DNA of 64,000 nt from Sulfurimicrobium sp964552675 (GTDB lineage: Bacteria > Pseudomonadota > Gammaproteobacteria > Burkholderiales > Sulfuricellaceae), in contig CAZKHJ010000003.1 of NCBI GenBank assembly GCA_964552675.1, forward strand, positions 113,880-177,879. Direction: 5' to 3'. This document shows, piece after piece, positions 33,154 through 42,203 of the stretch; position 1 is the stretch's first letter, and the number at the start of each line of letters is the position of its first letter. The translations under genes and the position numbers were made by a program. Under the pieces are notes generated by a model. That model was not told the DNA's origin. It saw nothing but the letters and a program-made list of their open reading frames with translations, and searched no databases.

Positions 33154-33250
33154 ACCCGTCTATCGCATTACTGTCCAGGTGGCGCAGATCCAGACAGGGC
33201 GGCTGCCCATCAAGGAAATGGAGTGGGATTGTGAGGTATCAGGGAATTAG
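33125..33250 (+). CDS. Possible small ORF or coding relic, 41 residues
   Basis: ATG 33125 opens MVWAFPGAVKPVYRITVQVA, continuing to MEWDCEVSGN and TAG. The amino-acid pattern (YRITVQV) is reminiscent of the C-terminal strand of type IV pilin-like proteins, but it is short, lacks a ribosome site, and lies over the gspC promoter and the gspN stop on the opposite strand. A relic or chance frame are both possible. Confidence 0.2.
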   Translation: MVWAFPGAVKPVYRITVQVAQIQTGRLPIKEMEWDCEVSGN

Positions 33251-33990
33251 AATTTCAGGGTGTGAAAGCCGCTGGAGTCGGCGTTGCCCAGCAGCCGCAG
33301 CACGGGTGCCAGTTCGCTTTCCCGTTCGCGTGCCTTCGCCGTGCCGTTGAAATGGATGCCGTCCGATTTTGACCACTCGCCACTGCCCGCCAGTTCCAGC
33401 GGCCCGGTCTGGGTCTGGAGGTGAAACTGGACGTTTTCTCCCCTTCCGCTAATTTCCCCACGGTAGCTGCCGACCGGCCCAATCGGGCTCAGGCCGAAGG
33501 CTGCATCGTGCCAGAGGATTTCGCCCTGACCCTGGTAATGGTTGCGGCGCAGGGAAAATTCAGTGCTGCGCAGGGTCAGCGTGCCCCCCAGATGGAGGGT
33601 TTTGAGCTTGGGCTGAATGCGAGCCAGCCAGGCGGCGGGGAGGGTGGCATCGAGCCGGGCGATACCCAGTTCCGAGAGTGTCAGAAGCAGAGTGAACTGG
33701 CCTCTGGCTGCGGTGTCGTCAAAATATATCTCGACCGGGAGCTGACCGAACGCCAGTTCGAGCGGGCGTATGCCCCAAACGAGGCGATCCAGATGGATGG
33801 CCTGGCTGCCAGACGGAGTGAAAGAAACATTCTGCGCCTCGCCACGCCACAGCGTACCGCTTGTGGCGCTTGCCGTGATGGTGGAGGAAGTGAGGCGATC
33901 GGCAAACCATAGCAAGGTGGAAGCGGGCGCTGTAGTGGCGAGAAATGCCAGGTAGAGCAGGATTCCCGCCAGCCATGACAGCGGTTTCAT
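33247..33990 (-). CDS. gspN: Type II secretion system protein GspN
   Basis: A 247-residue protein with one N-terminal membrane segment or uncleaved signal (MKPLSWLAGILLYLAFLATT). The periplasmic part has the GspN pattern SGTLWRGEAQNVSF, LVWGIRPLELAFGQ and a late SKSDGIHFNGTAKA. GspN is an accessory part of the type II secretion machinery found mainly in beta- and some gammaproteobacteria; its role is not well defined. It starts the gspN-C-D-E group and lies 10 bases after the decarboxylase stop. Confidence 0.88.
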   Translation of the reverse strand: MKPLSWLAGILLYLAFLATTAPASTLLWFADRLTSSTITASATSGTLWRGEAQNVSFTPSGSQAIHLDRLVWGIRPLELAFGQLPVEIYFDDTAARGQFTLLLTLSELGIARLDATLPAAWLARIQPKLKTLHLGGTLTLRSTEFSLRRNHYQGQGEILWHDAAFGLSPIGPVGSYRGEISGRGENVQFHLQTQTGPLELAGSGEWSKSDGIHFNGTAKARERESELAPVLRLLGNADSSGFHTLKF

Positions 33991-34000
33991 TGGCAGATGT

Positions 34001-36247
34001 TTAATCCTGTTTCACGCAGTCGACGTAGTAACGCTTTCTGCCGTCAACCTGCTCCTGCACCAGGCCGTGAATGTCGGTCTCGAAACCGGGGAATTTCTCG
34101 TTGAAGTCGCGTGCGAACTTGAGGTAACGCACGATGGTTTCATTGAAGCGTTCGCCCGGGATCAGCAGCGGGATGCCCGGCGGGTAGGGGGTGAGCAGCA
34201 CGCTGGTGACGCGGCCGGCGAGATTGTCGATTTCCACCCGTTCGATTTCGCGATGCGCCATCTTGGCAAAGGCATCGGCGGGTTTCATCGCCGGCTCCAT
34301 GTTGGAGAGGTACATCTCGGTGGTCAGGCGGGCGATGTCGTTGGCCTTGTAGATGCCGTGGATGCTGTCGGACAGATCCTTCAGCCCGACCCGCTCGTAG
34401 CGCGGGTATTTGGCGACAAATTCCGGCAACACGCGCCACAGCGGCTGGTTGCGGTCATAGTCGTCCTTGAACTGCTGCAGCTCGGTAAGCATGGTGTTCC
34501 AGCGGCCCTTGGTGATGCCGATGGTGAACATGATGAAGAAGGAATACAGGCCGGTTTTCTCCACGATCACGCCGTGCTCGGCCAGGTATTTGGTGACGAT
34601 TCCCGCCGGGATGCCGGAGTTGGAGAAACCGCCGTCCATGCTCAGTCCCGGGGTGATGATGGTGGCCTTGATCGGGTCGAGCATGTTGAAGCCCGGTGCC
34701 AGGTTGCCGAAGCCGTGCCAGTGCTCGTTGTCGCGCAGCATCCAGTCCTCGCGGCTGCCCACGCCTTCTTCTGCCAGATTGTCCGGGCCCCACACCTTGA
34801 ACCACCAGGAATCACCAAACTCCTCATCCACCTTGCGCATGGCGCGGCGGAAATCGAGCGCTTCGAGGATGGATTCCTCCACCAGCGCGGTGCCGCCGGG
34901 CGGCTCCATCATCGCCGCAGCCACGTCGCAGGAGGCGATGATGGCGTATTGCGGGCTGGTGGAGGTGTGCATCAGGTAGGCTTCGTTGAATACGTCACGG
35001 TCGAAGGTGCTGGTTTCCGAATCCTGCACCAGAATCTGCGAAGCCTGGGAGAGACCGGCCAGCAGCTTGTGGGTGGACTGGGTGGCGAAAATGCTGGAAT
35101 GCTTCGGGCGCGGCCGGTCCTTGCCGATGGCGTGCATGTCCTTGTAGAACTCGTGGAAAGTGGCGTGCGGCAGCCAGGCTTCGTCGAAGTGCAGGGTGTC
35201 GATCCTGCCGTCCAGCATGCCCTTGATGGTTTCCACGTTGTAGATCACGCCGTCATAGGTGCTCTGGGTGATGGTGAGCACGCGCGGCGAGCCCTTGGCC
35301 TCGCGCGCGAAGGGGTTGGCGGCGATCTTCTTCTGGATGTTTTCCCACTTGAACTCCTCCAGCGGGATCGGGCCGATGATGCCGTAATGGTTGCGTGTCG
35401 GGGTCAGGAACACGGGGATGGCGCCGGTCATGATGATGGCGTGGAGGATGGACTTGTGGCAGTTGCGGTCCACCACCACCACGTCGCCCGGCGCCACGGT
35501 GGAATGCCATACCATCTTGTTGGAAGTGGAGGTGCCGTTGGTGACGAAGAACATGTGGTCGGCGTTGAAAATGCGCGCCGCGTTGCGCTCGGAGGCCGCC
35601 ACCGGGCCGGTGTGGTCGAGCAGCTGGCCGAGTTCGTCCACCGCGTTGCACACGTCGGCGCGCAGCATGTTTTCGCCGAAGAACTGGTGGAACATCTGTC
35701 CCACCGGGCTCTTGAGGAAAGCTACCCCGCCGGAGTGGCCGGGGCAGTGCCAGGAATAGGAGCCGTCGGCGGCGTAATGGGTCAGGGCGCGGAAGAAGGG
35801 CGGCGGCAGCGAATCGAGATAGGCCTTGGCCTCGCGCACCACGTAGCGGGCGATGAACTCGGGCGTGTCTTCGAACATGTGGATGAAGCCGTGCAGTTCC
35901 TTCAGCACGTCGTTGGGGATGTGGCGCGAAGTGCGCGTTTCGCCATACAGGAAAATTGGAATCTCGGCGTTGCGGCGGCGAATTTCTTCCACAAAGGCGC
36001 GCACCTGTTCGACGGCGTGCGAAGCGAGATCGGCGGTGGTGAATTCCTCGTCGTCGATCGACAGGATGAAGGCCGAGGCGCGGCTCTGCTGCTGGGCGAA
36101 GGAAGTCAGGTCGCCGTAGCTGGTGGCGCCCAGGATCTCCATGCCCTCGTCCTCGATGGCCTTGGCCAGCACGCGGATGCCGATGCCGCTGGCGTTTTCG
36201 GAACGGAAGTCTTCGTCAATGATGACGACAGGAAAGCGGAATCTCAA
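34001..36247 (-). CDS. Orn/Lys/Arg decarboxylase (PLP-dependent, prokaryotic type)
   Basis: A 748-residue fold-III decarboxylase. It has an N-terminal receiver-like wing domain (1-130), then the core with YSWHCPGHSGGVAFLKSP, FVTNGTSTSNKMVWHS, and the PLP lysine in ATQSTHKLLAGLSQAS near residue 360. Enzymes of this group turn lysine, ornithine or arginine into the diamine and consume protons; substrate choice cannot be read safely, though the STHKLL block is closest to arginine and lysine types. The start is TTG at 36247, supported by GAGGAG 8 bases upstream and by the family start FRFPVVIIDEDF. Confidence 0.9.
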   Translation of the reverse strand: MRFRFPVVIIDEDFRSENASGIGIRVLAKAIEDEGMEILGATSYGDLTSFAQQQSRASAFILSIDDEEFTTADLASHAVEQVRAFVEEIRRRNAEIPIFLYGETRTSRHIPNDVLKELHGFIHMFEDTPEFIARYVVREAKAYLDSLPPPFFRALTHYAADGSYSWHCPGHSGGVAFLKSPVGQMFHQFFGENMLRADVCNAVDELGQLLDHTGPVAASERNAARIFNADHMFFVTNGTSTSNKMVWHSTVAPGDVVVVDRNCHKSILHAIIMTGAIPVFLTPTRNHYGIIGPIPLEEFKWENIQKKIAANPFAREAKGSPRVLTITQSTYDGVIYNVETIKGMLDGRIDTLHFDEAWLPHATFHEFYKDMHAIGKDRPRPKHSSIFATQSTHKLLAGLSQASQILVQDSETSTFDRDVFNEAYLMHTSTSPQYAIIASCDVAAAMMEPPGGTALVEESILEALDFRRAMRKVDEEFGDSWWFKVWGPDNLAEEGVGSREDWMLRDNEHWHGFGNLAPGFNMLDPIKATIITPGLSMDGGFSNSGIPAGIVTKYLAEHGVIVEKTGLYSFFIMFTIGITKGRWNTMLTELQQFKDDYDRNQPLWRVLPEFVAKYPRYERVGLKDLSDSIHGIYKANDIARLTTEMYLSNMEPAMKPADAFAKMAHREIERVEIDNLAGRVTSVLLTPYPPGIPLLIPGERFNETIVRYLKFARDFNEKFPGFETDIHGLVQEQVDGRKRYYVDCVKQD

Positions 36248-36302
36248 AATTTCTCCTCGGCAAATTTTTCTCTCCCTTGCTCTTGAGCAGGGGAGGATAA
36301 AA

Positions 36303-37247
36303 TTAACGCAAACTTACGTTGCTGGATGACAGGGGAGCGAGCCAGCTTTTCGCTGTCGCCGATCCCAGCCGCTTGGCCACGCGCTCGGCAAAGCCCTCCT
36401 GGGGCGTGAAGTCCACCATGTCCTCGGCCTTGATGATTTCACGTGCGACGTACTCGGCGCTGCCCAGGCCGTCGGCCAGGCCCAGCTGGACGCTTTTCTC
36501 GCCGCTCCATACCAGGCCGCTGAACATTTCCGGTGTTTCCTTGAGGCGTTTGCCGCGCCCCTGGCGTACTACCTGGATGAACTGGTTGTGAATCTCGCCC
36601 AGCATCTCGCGTGCATATTCCTCCTGTCTCGGGTTGGCGGGAGAGAAGGGATCGAGGAAACCCTTGTTTTCCCCGGCGGTGAGCAGGCGGCGTTCGACGC
36701 CGAGTTTTTCCATGGTGCCGGTGAAGCCGAAGCTGTCCATGATCACGCCGATGGAACCGACGATGCTGGCCTTGTCGACATAAATCCTGTCGGTGGCGGC
36801 GGCAACGTAGTAGCCGCCGGAGGCGCAGATGTCCTCAACCACGGCATACAGGGGGATATTCGGGTACTTGGTTCTGAGCCGGCGAATCTCGTCGTTGATG
36901 TAACCCGCCTGCACCGGGCTGCCGCCGGGACTGTTGATATGCAGCACCACGCCCTTGGTGTTCTTGTCCTTGAAGGCCGCCTGCAGGCCGCCGATTACCC
37001 GCTCGGCATTGGTGTCCGCCCCGCTGCCGATGACGCCGTGCATTTCGACGATGGCGGTATGCTTGCCGGAGGTCGGCATTTCGCCGTGATCCATCCAGCC
37101 CATGGCGAGGATCAGCAGGGCGGACAGGTAAATGAAGGTCAGCAGCTTGAAAAAGATGCCCCAGTGGCGCGCCCGTCGCTGCTCTTGCAGTGCGGAAAAG
37201 GCCAGCTTTTCCAGAGTTTTGCGTTCCCAGTTGTCGGGGTCGGACAT
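36303..37247 (-). CDS. sppA: S49 family signal peptide peptidase SppA (short form)
   Basis: A 314-residue membrane-anchored protease. One membrane segment lies at about 30-50. The catalytic serine is in EDICASGGYYVAAA and the lysine probably in TAGENKGFLDPFS; GSIGVIMDSFG lies between them. The HINSPGGSP block fits the family. It cuts leftover signal peptides within the inner membrane. It is the single-domain form typical of many bacteria rather than the double-length E. coli form. Confidence 0.92.
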   Translation of the reverse strand: MSDPDNWERKTLEKLAFSALQEQRRARHWGIFFKLLTFIYLSALLILAMGWMDHGEMPTSGKHTAIVEMHGVIGSGADTNAERVIGGLQAAFKDKNTKGVVLHINSPGGSPVQAGYINDEIRRLRTKYPNIPLYAVVEDICASGGYYVAAATDRIYVDKASIVGSIGVIMDSFGFTGTMEKLGVERRLLTAGENKGFLDPFSPANPRQEEYAREMLGEIHNQFIQVVRQGRGKRLKETPEMFSGLVWSGEKSVQLGLADGLGSAEYVAREIIKAEDMVDFTPQEGFAERVAKRLGSATAKSWLAPLSSSNVSLR

Positions 37248-37329
37248 GGTCGTCGGCTTCTTTTGGTAAGGATTTTGAAGGGGAAGTATTTTACCCGAAT
37301 TGGCTGATGATGCAGACCTAATATGTCAA

Positions 37330-37986
37330 TCAGGCGTTTTCGCGCAGCCACTGGCGCAGTTCGCTGAAGCTGTCTGCGCAGGCGAGGGGGGAAAACCCCA
37401 GCAATCCCTCCCTGGGATGGGCGCCGTAGCTCACGCCCACGCTCGGTACGCCAGCGTTGGCGGCCATTTGCAGGTCATGGCTGGTGTCGCCGATCATCAG
37501 GGTTTTGTCAGCGGATGCGCCAAGACGTTCCATCAGTTCCAGCAGCATGTGCGGATGCGGCTTGGAGAAGCTTTCATCGGCGCAGCGCGTGGCGTGGAAC
37601 CATGGCCTCAGGCCGGTATTGTCGAGCACCCGGTCAAGGCCGCGGCGGCCTTTGCCGGTGGCGACAGCCAGCAGGAATCCGGCCTCGTGCAGCTCCCGGA
37701 TGGTTTCTCTGGCGCCGGCAAACAGCGGGATTTCGGCGTCCTGGCCCATGAAGTGGTAGCGATAGCGCTCCGCCAGTCTGGCGTAATCAGGCTGCCCCAG
37801 CTCAGGGAACAGGGCGGCAATGGCTTCGTTCAGGCCCAGGCCGATGATGTGGCGTGCCGCTTCTTCACTTGGTTCGTCCACGCCGATATCGCGGCTGGCC
37901 GCCTGGATCGAGGCCACGATGGTGGCGGCCGAATCCATCAGGGTGCCGTCCCAGTCGAATACCAGCAGATCAAATTGTTTCGGCAT
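37330..37986 (-). CDS. HAD-family phosphatase, Gph-like
   Basis: A 218-residue HAD hydrolase: VFDWDGTLMDS at residues 9-19, the motif-II region VATGKGRRGLD, and IGDTSHDLQMAANAG near 162. It is a Gph-like phosphatase that in betaproteobacteria typically follows rluC, as here (its ATG overlaps the rluC end by 17 bases). The substrate is unknown; it is a paralogue of the gene at 3547-4194. Confidence 0.87.
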   Translation of the reverse strand: MPKQFDLLVFDWDGTLMDSAATIVASIQAASRDIGVDEPSEEAARHIIGLGLNEAIAALFPELGQPDYARLAERYRYHFMGQDAEIPLFAGARETIRELHEAGFLLAVATGKGRRGLDRVLDNTGLRPWFHATRCADESFSKPHPHMLLELMERLGASADKTLMIGDTSHDLQMAANAGVPSVGVSYGAHPREGLLGFSPLACADSFSELRQWLRENA

Positions 37987-38926
37987 GCTTGTCCAGTGTG
38001 CTCAAGAATTTTTCCAGTTCCGGCGGCAGCGGTGCTTCCAGGGTGAGCTGCTCGCCGCTGAGCGGATGCCGGATTACCGCCCTATGTGCGTGCAGAAACA
38101 TGCGTTTCAAGCCCCGGCGCTGTAATTCGCGATTCCAGGCAAAATCACCATATTTGTCGTCGCCGGCAATGGGGAAGCCGAGATGGGAGAGATGGACGCG
38201 GATCTGGTGAGTGCGCCCGGTCTTGAGCTCGGCTTCGAGCAGACAGAGCCCATCCCATTTGCGTTGCAGCGAGAAAATGGTGTGCGAGGGCTGGCCATCC
38301 TCTCGCACGCTGACGCGGCGTTCCCCCTCGGGGGTGAGGTACTTGAACAGGGGGAGTTTTACGTGGCGCCGCGCATCGGGCCAGTTCCCCTTGACCAGGG
38401 TGTAGTAAAACTTGTCCATGCCCCCCTCGCGCATCGCTTCGTGCAGCTTGACCAGCGCACTGCGCTTTTTTGCCAGCAGCAGCACACCTGAGGTCTCCCG
38501 GTCGAGGCGGTGGGCCAGTTCGAGAAATTTCAACTCCGGTCGCTCCAGCCGCAGCTGCTCGATCACGCCCCGGCTGATCCCGCTGCCGCCGTGCACCGCC
38601 ATGCCGGAAGGCTTGTTGATGACCAGCAGCGCGGCATCCTCGAAAATGACGTACTGCGTCATGCGGGCGCTGACTGGTGTCGGTCCGGCGGGTTCCCGGC
38701 GTGCAGTCTGTACCGGCGGGACGCGTACCACATCGCCCAATGCCAGGCGGCAGGTGGCGTCAACGCGTTTCTTGTTGACCCTGACCTCGCCCTTGCGCAG
38801 GATGCGGTAAACATGGCTCTTGGGTACGCCCTTGAGCAGTTTCAGCAGGTAGTTGTCGATGCGCTGTCCCTCGCCGTCCTCGGCGATGGTCACCATGGCG
38901 ACCGAATTTTTGCCCAATTCATTCAT
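37970..38926 (-). CDS. rluC: 23S rRNA pseudouridine synthase RluC
   Basis: A 318-residue enzyme that isomerises uridines in helix 39 of 23S rRNA (955, 2504 and 2580 in E. coli). It has the N-terminal S4 RNA-binding domain (QRIDNYLLKLLKGVPKSHVY, RILRKGEVRVNKKRV) and the catalytic block LAHRLDRETSGVLLLAKK with the essential aspartate. ATG 38926 is chosen by comparison with E. coli RluC; ATG 38896 is an alternative. The divergent rne gene next door is the standard arrangement. Confidence 0.95.
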   Translation of the reverse strand: MNELGKNSVAMVTIAEDGEGQRIDNYLLKLLKGVPKSHVYRILRKGEVRVNKKRVDATCRLALGDVVRVPPVQTARREPAGPTPVSARMTQYVIFEDAALLVINKPSGMAVHGGSGISRGVIEQLRLERPELKFLELAHRLDRETSGVLLLAKKRSALVKLHEAMREGGMDKFYYTLVKGNWPDARRHVKLPLFKYLTPEGERRVSVREDGQPSHTIFSLQRKWDGLCLLEAELKTGRTHQIRVHLSHLGFPIAGDDKYGDFAWNRELQRRGLKRMFLHAHRAVIRHPLSGEQLTLEAPLPPELEKFLSTLDKHAETI

Positions 38927-38938
38927 TTTGCTTATACT
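38910..38938 (+). promoter_or_regulatory. Promoter of rne
   Basis: TTGCCC (38910-38915) and TATACT (38933-38938), 17 bases apart, would start transcription near 38945. This makes a leader of about 490 nt, in keeping with the long autoregulated leader of E. coli rne. Confidence 0.5.
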
Positions 38939-38944
38939 AGCCGG

Positions 38945-39434
38945 GTTGTGCCGGTAAGGGAAATGTTCCCGCTGTGCGCAACACGGTTTCTGCAACAAAT
39001 ACAGTCAGCGCTTCGCTCATAAGGAAACGCGGCTGGAACTGGTTAATCTCGCTCACCATGCTGAAGTAGCGATATGTAGTATTAACGCGCTCTGAAACAG
39101 GCGATATTTTCAAGTTTTGCCCGAACGGTACGCCCCGCATAAGACGCTCGACATGGCCTGGTTTGCAGGCCTGGGTGCGGTGGGGATGGAGCCGGACATG
39201 ATCCGGTTTCCTGAATGTATTTTGCTTTGTGGCACGGCATTCGATGGCGTTGAACGCATCGTGCCAGCGCACAGGTTCTGGTGCAGAACGACAAAATTTA
39301 GTAAACAACCCGGTCTGAAAAATTGATTGAAGATCATAACGACATGATTCGATAGAGATAAACTGCATCCCTTCGCGCCTTGGCCGGCACGAGGGGGGGT
39401 TGTTTTGCCCCGTGGAGAGCGCGGGGGAAAATGA
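38945..39434 (+). promoter_or_regulatory. Long 5' leader of rne
   Basis: About 490 bases without a convincing gene between the presumed rne promoter and its ATG. It can form local hairpins, for example GGCCTG/CAGGCC near 39152 and CCGGA/TCCGG near 39191. In E. coli the rne leader folds into hairpins that RNase E cuts to limit its own synthesis; a like role here is inferred. The plus-strand frame at 39117-39326 has no ribosome site and no family match. Confidence 0.45.
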
Positions 39435-42158
39435 ATGAAACGTATGCTTTTCAACGCAACTCAGGCTGAGGAGTTGCGCGTAGCGATTGTGGACGGTCAG
39501 AAACTGATTGACCTCGACATCGAATCAGCCGGCAAGGAACAACGCAAGAGCAACATCTACAAGGGTGTCATCACCCGCATCGAACCTTCCCTGGAAGCCG
39601 CCTTCATCGACTATGGCACGGATCGCCACGGCTTCCTGCCTTTCAAGGAAGTCGCGCGCAGCTATTTCAGGCTGCCCGAGGGCGTGGAAATGTCCAAGGC
39701 ACGCATCCAGGACGCGCTCAAGGAAGGCCAGGAACTCATCGTCCAGGTCGAGAAGGACGAGCGCGGCAACAAGGGCGCCGCGCTCACCACCTTTATCAGC
39801 CTGGCTGGCCGCTATCTCGTGCTGATGCCCAACAACCCCCGTGGTGGTGGCGTATCGCGCCGCATCGAGGGTGAAGAGCGCGATGAACTGCGCGAAACCA
39901 TGTCGCAGCTGGATGTGCCTGCCGGCATGAGCATCATTGCCAGGACGGCGGGTATTGGCCGCAGCCTCGAAGAGCTGCAATGGGACATGAATTATCTGCT
40001 CCAGTTGTGGCGCGCCATTGAAGGCGCCTCCACCATCCAGAGCGGCGCTTTCCTGATCTACCAGGAAGGCAGCCTGGTGATTCGCGCCATTCGCGACTAT
40101 TTCCAGCCGGATATTGGCGAAATTCTGATCGACACTGCCGATGTGCACGAGCAGGCGGTGCAGTTCATGAGCCACGTCATGCCCAACAATGTGGGCAAGG
40201 TCAAACTCTATGCCGATGACGTGCCGCTGTTCTCGCGCTTCCAGATCGAGCACCAGATCGAGACCGCCTTCTCACGCGAGGTTTCCCTGCCTTCCGGCGG
40301 CGCCATCGTGATCGACCACACCGAGGCGCTGGTCTCCGTGGACGTCAACTCCGCCCGCGCCACGCGCGGCTCTGACATCGAGCAGACCGCGTTCAACACC
40401 AACCTCGAAGCGGCGGACGAGATCGGCCGCCAGCTGCGCCTGCGCGACCTGGGTGGCCTGGTGGTGATCGACTTCATTGACATGGAAAGCCAGAAAAACC
40501 AGCGCGAAGTGGAAAACCGCCTGCGCGATGCCCTGCGGCATGATCGGGCACGGGTGCAGATGGGCAAGATCTCCCGTTTCGGCCTGCTCGAACTGTCGCG
40601 CCAGCGCCTGCAGCCCTCATTGGGCGAAACCAGCCACATCCCCTGCCCGCGTTGCCACGGCACCGGCCATATCCGTGGTACTGAATCCTCCGCCCTGCAT
40701 ATCCTGCGCATCCTGCAGGAAGAGGCGATGAAGGAAAACAGCTCCGCCATCCACGCCCAGGTGCCGGTGGATGTTGCCACCTTCCTGCTCAACGAGAAGC
40801 GTGCCGACATTTACGGCATCGAATCGCGCCACCGCGTCAGTGTGGTGCTGATTCCCAACATCCATCTTGAAACCCCGAATTATTCCATCGTGCGTCTGCG
40901 TCACGAAGATGTTTCCGACGGTGCGCCGCCCAGCTATCAGATGGTGGAATTGCCGGCGGAAAGCAACGAGGCTGCCACACCAGCCCAGGAAGCCAAGGCG
41001 CCGCGCCAGCAGGCTGCAGTGCGTGGCATCACCCCCGATCAGCCCGCTCCCACCCGTCCCGAGCCGGTGGTGGAAGCGCCATCCATCTTTGGCCGGATCA
41101 AGGGCTGGCTGCAGAAGCTGAGTGGCCCCAAGGAAGAAGAAGTGCAACCCGCAGCCAAGCCGAAATCACAGGGGCATGGCCAGCAGCGCGAGCGGCGCCC
41201 GGAGCGCCAGCCGCGTGAACCGAAGGAAACACGTGAGCCGCGTCAGGGCCAGGGCGGCCGTGGCGGCCAGCAGCGGCGTGGCGGTGAAGGCCGTGGTGAA
41301 CGAGGCGAGAATCGTGAACAGCGTGGTGGCGAGGAACGTGGCGAAGGACGCGGCGACTTGAGGAAGGAACTCGCCGCCAAGGCTGAGCGAGCGGCATCCC
41401 AAACTGCGGCTGCACCAGCAGAGAAGGGCCCGGCAATCACGACCGGTGAGGCGGGCGCCGAGCCGCGCGCCAAACGCAATCGCCGCGGCGGAAGACGCGA
41501 GCGCGAGCGCCGTGAGGAAGGCCGTGCAGCCAGCGGCGCGCCGCTTGAAGCGGCGGCAGCGGAGCAAGGTGAAGTGGTTGCCGCAGCTGTGGCGCTTGAA
41601 CAAGCTGCCGCTCCTGCCGTGGCTGAAACAGTCATGCCGGCAGCTGCGCCTGTGGCGGTCGTGGTGGAAACGCCCCAGGCACAGCCTGAAACCCCGGCTG
41701 CAGCGCAGCAAGCGGAAGTTGCCGAAGCCAGGGTGGAAGCGCCCAAGCCAGAGGTTCCGGCCGAGCTGCCCGCAGTTGCCGGGATCCCCCCAATTCCAGC
41801 CCCGGCTGTTGCGGCGGAACTGCCTGCAGAACCGGTTTCGATGCTGCAGCAGGTTGAAACGGTGGCAGCACCGGTTGTGGTCGAAGCAGAAGAAGAGCCG
41901 GCGGCAAAATCACGCGCGCCCCGCCGCCGTCGCCGCCCTGCTGCGGAAACTGCAGAAGCCGAAGTGGCAAGCGAAGGTCTGGTGCAGGTTGAAACCAAGG
42001 CTGAGCGGCTGCAGCGTCTGGAGGCGGAAGCCGCCGCTGGCGCAGCGGAGGCAGCAGCTGCTGCCTCGCGTCCGCGGGCGCCTCGCATCAAACCACCGAA
42101 AGATGAGCTGACCGAACCGCTGATGCAGGTGGAAACCCGCAAGACGGAATCAGTTTAA
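39435..42158 (+). CDS. rne: Ribonuclease E
   Basis: A 907-residue endonuclease that starts most mRNA decay and matures rRNA and tRNA at the inner membrane. It has the S1 domain near 38-120 (SNIYKGVITRIEPSLEAAFI), the catalytic aspartates in VSVDVNSARAT and VVIDFIDME near residues 300-350, and the zinc-link CPRCHGTG near 405. After about residue 520 comes a long disordered tail with Arg-rich RNA-binding stretches followed by Ala/Pro/Glu-rich repeats, the usual degradosome scaffold form. ATG 39435 is used because MKRMLFNATQ is the conserved start; an ATG four bases earlier is out of frame. Confidence 0.97.
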   Translation: MKRMLFNATQAEELRVAIVDGQKLIDLDIESAGKEQRKSNIYKGVITRIEPSLEAAFIDYGTDRHGFLPFKEVARSYFRLPEGVEMSKARIQDALKEGQELIVQVEKDERGNKGAALTTFISLAGRYLVLMPNNPRGGGVSRRIEGEERDELRETMSQLDVPAGMSIIARTAGIGRSLEELQWDMNYLLQLWRAIEGASTIQSGAFLIYQEGSLVIRAIRDYFQPDIGEILIDTADVHEQAVQFMSHVMPNNVGKVKLYADDVPLFSRFQIEHQIETAFSREVSLPSGGAIVIDHTEALVSVDVNSARATRGSDIEQTAFNTNLEAADEIGRQLRLRDLGGLVVIDFIDMESQKNQREVENRLRDALRHDRARVQMGKISRFGLLELSRQRLQPSLGETSHIPCPRCHGTGHIRGTESSALHILRILQEEAMKENSSAIHAQVPVDVATFLLNEKRADIYGIESRHRVSVVLIPNIHLETPNYSIVRLRHEDVSDGAPPSYQMVELPAESNEAATPAQEAKAPRQQAAVRGITPDQPAPTRPEPVVEAPSIFGRIKGWLQKLSGPKEEEVQPAAKPKSQGHGQQRERRPERQPREPKETREPRQGQGGRGGQQRRGGEGRGERGENREQRGGEERGEGRGDLRKELAAKAERAASQTAAAPAEKGPAITTGEAGAEPRAKRNRRGGRRERERREEGRAASGAPLEAAAAEQGEVVAAAVALEQAAAPAVAETVMPAAAPVAVVVETPQAQPETPAAAQQAEVAEARVEAPKPEVPAELPAVAGIPPIPAPAVAAELPAEPVSMLQQVETVAAPVVVEAEEEPAAKSRAPRRRRRPAAETAEAEVASEGLVQVETKAERLQRLEAEAAAGAAEAAAAASRPRAPRIKPPKDELTEPLMQVETRKTESV

Positions 42159-42171
42159 GCTGTATCAGGGA

Positions 42172-42203
42172 TAAAAAAGGGTGGCTGCGGCCATCCTTTT
42201 TTA
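42172..42203. terminator. Bidirectional terminator between rne and rlmD
   Basis: Six A, a GG-GTGGC / GCCAT-CC stem with a four-base loop, then six T. It lies between two convergent genes, 14 bases past the rne stop and touching the rlmD stop, so it can end both transcripts. Confidence 0.85.

Noticed and set aside
34067..36286. 739-codon plus-strand frame across the decarboxylase
   Set aside because: Antisense of a full-length decarboxylase with all its motifs; the composition (Val/Gly/His-rich) is typical of a shadow frame.
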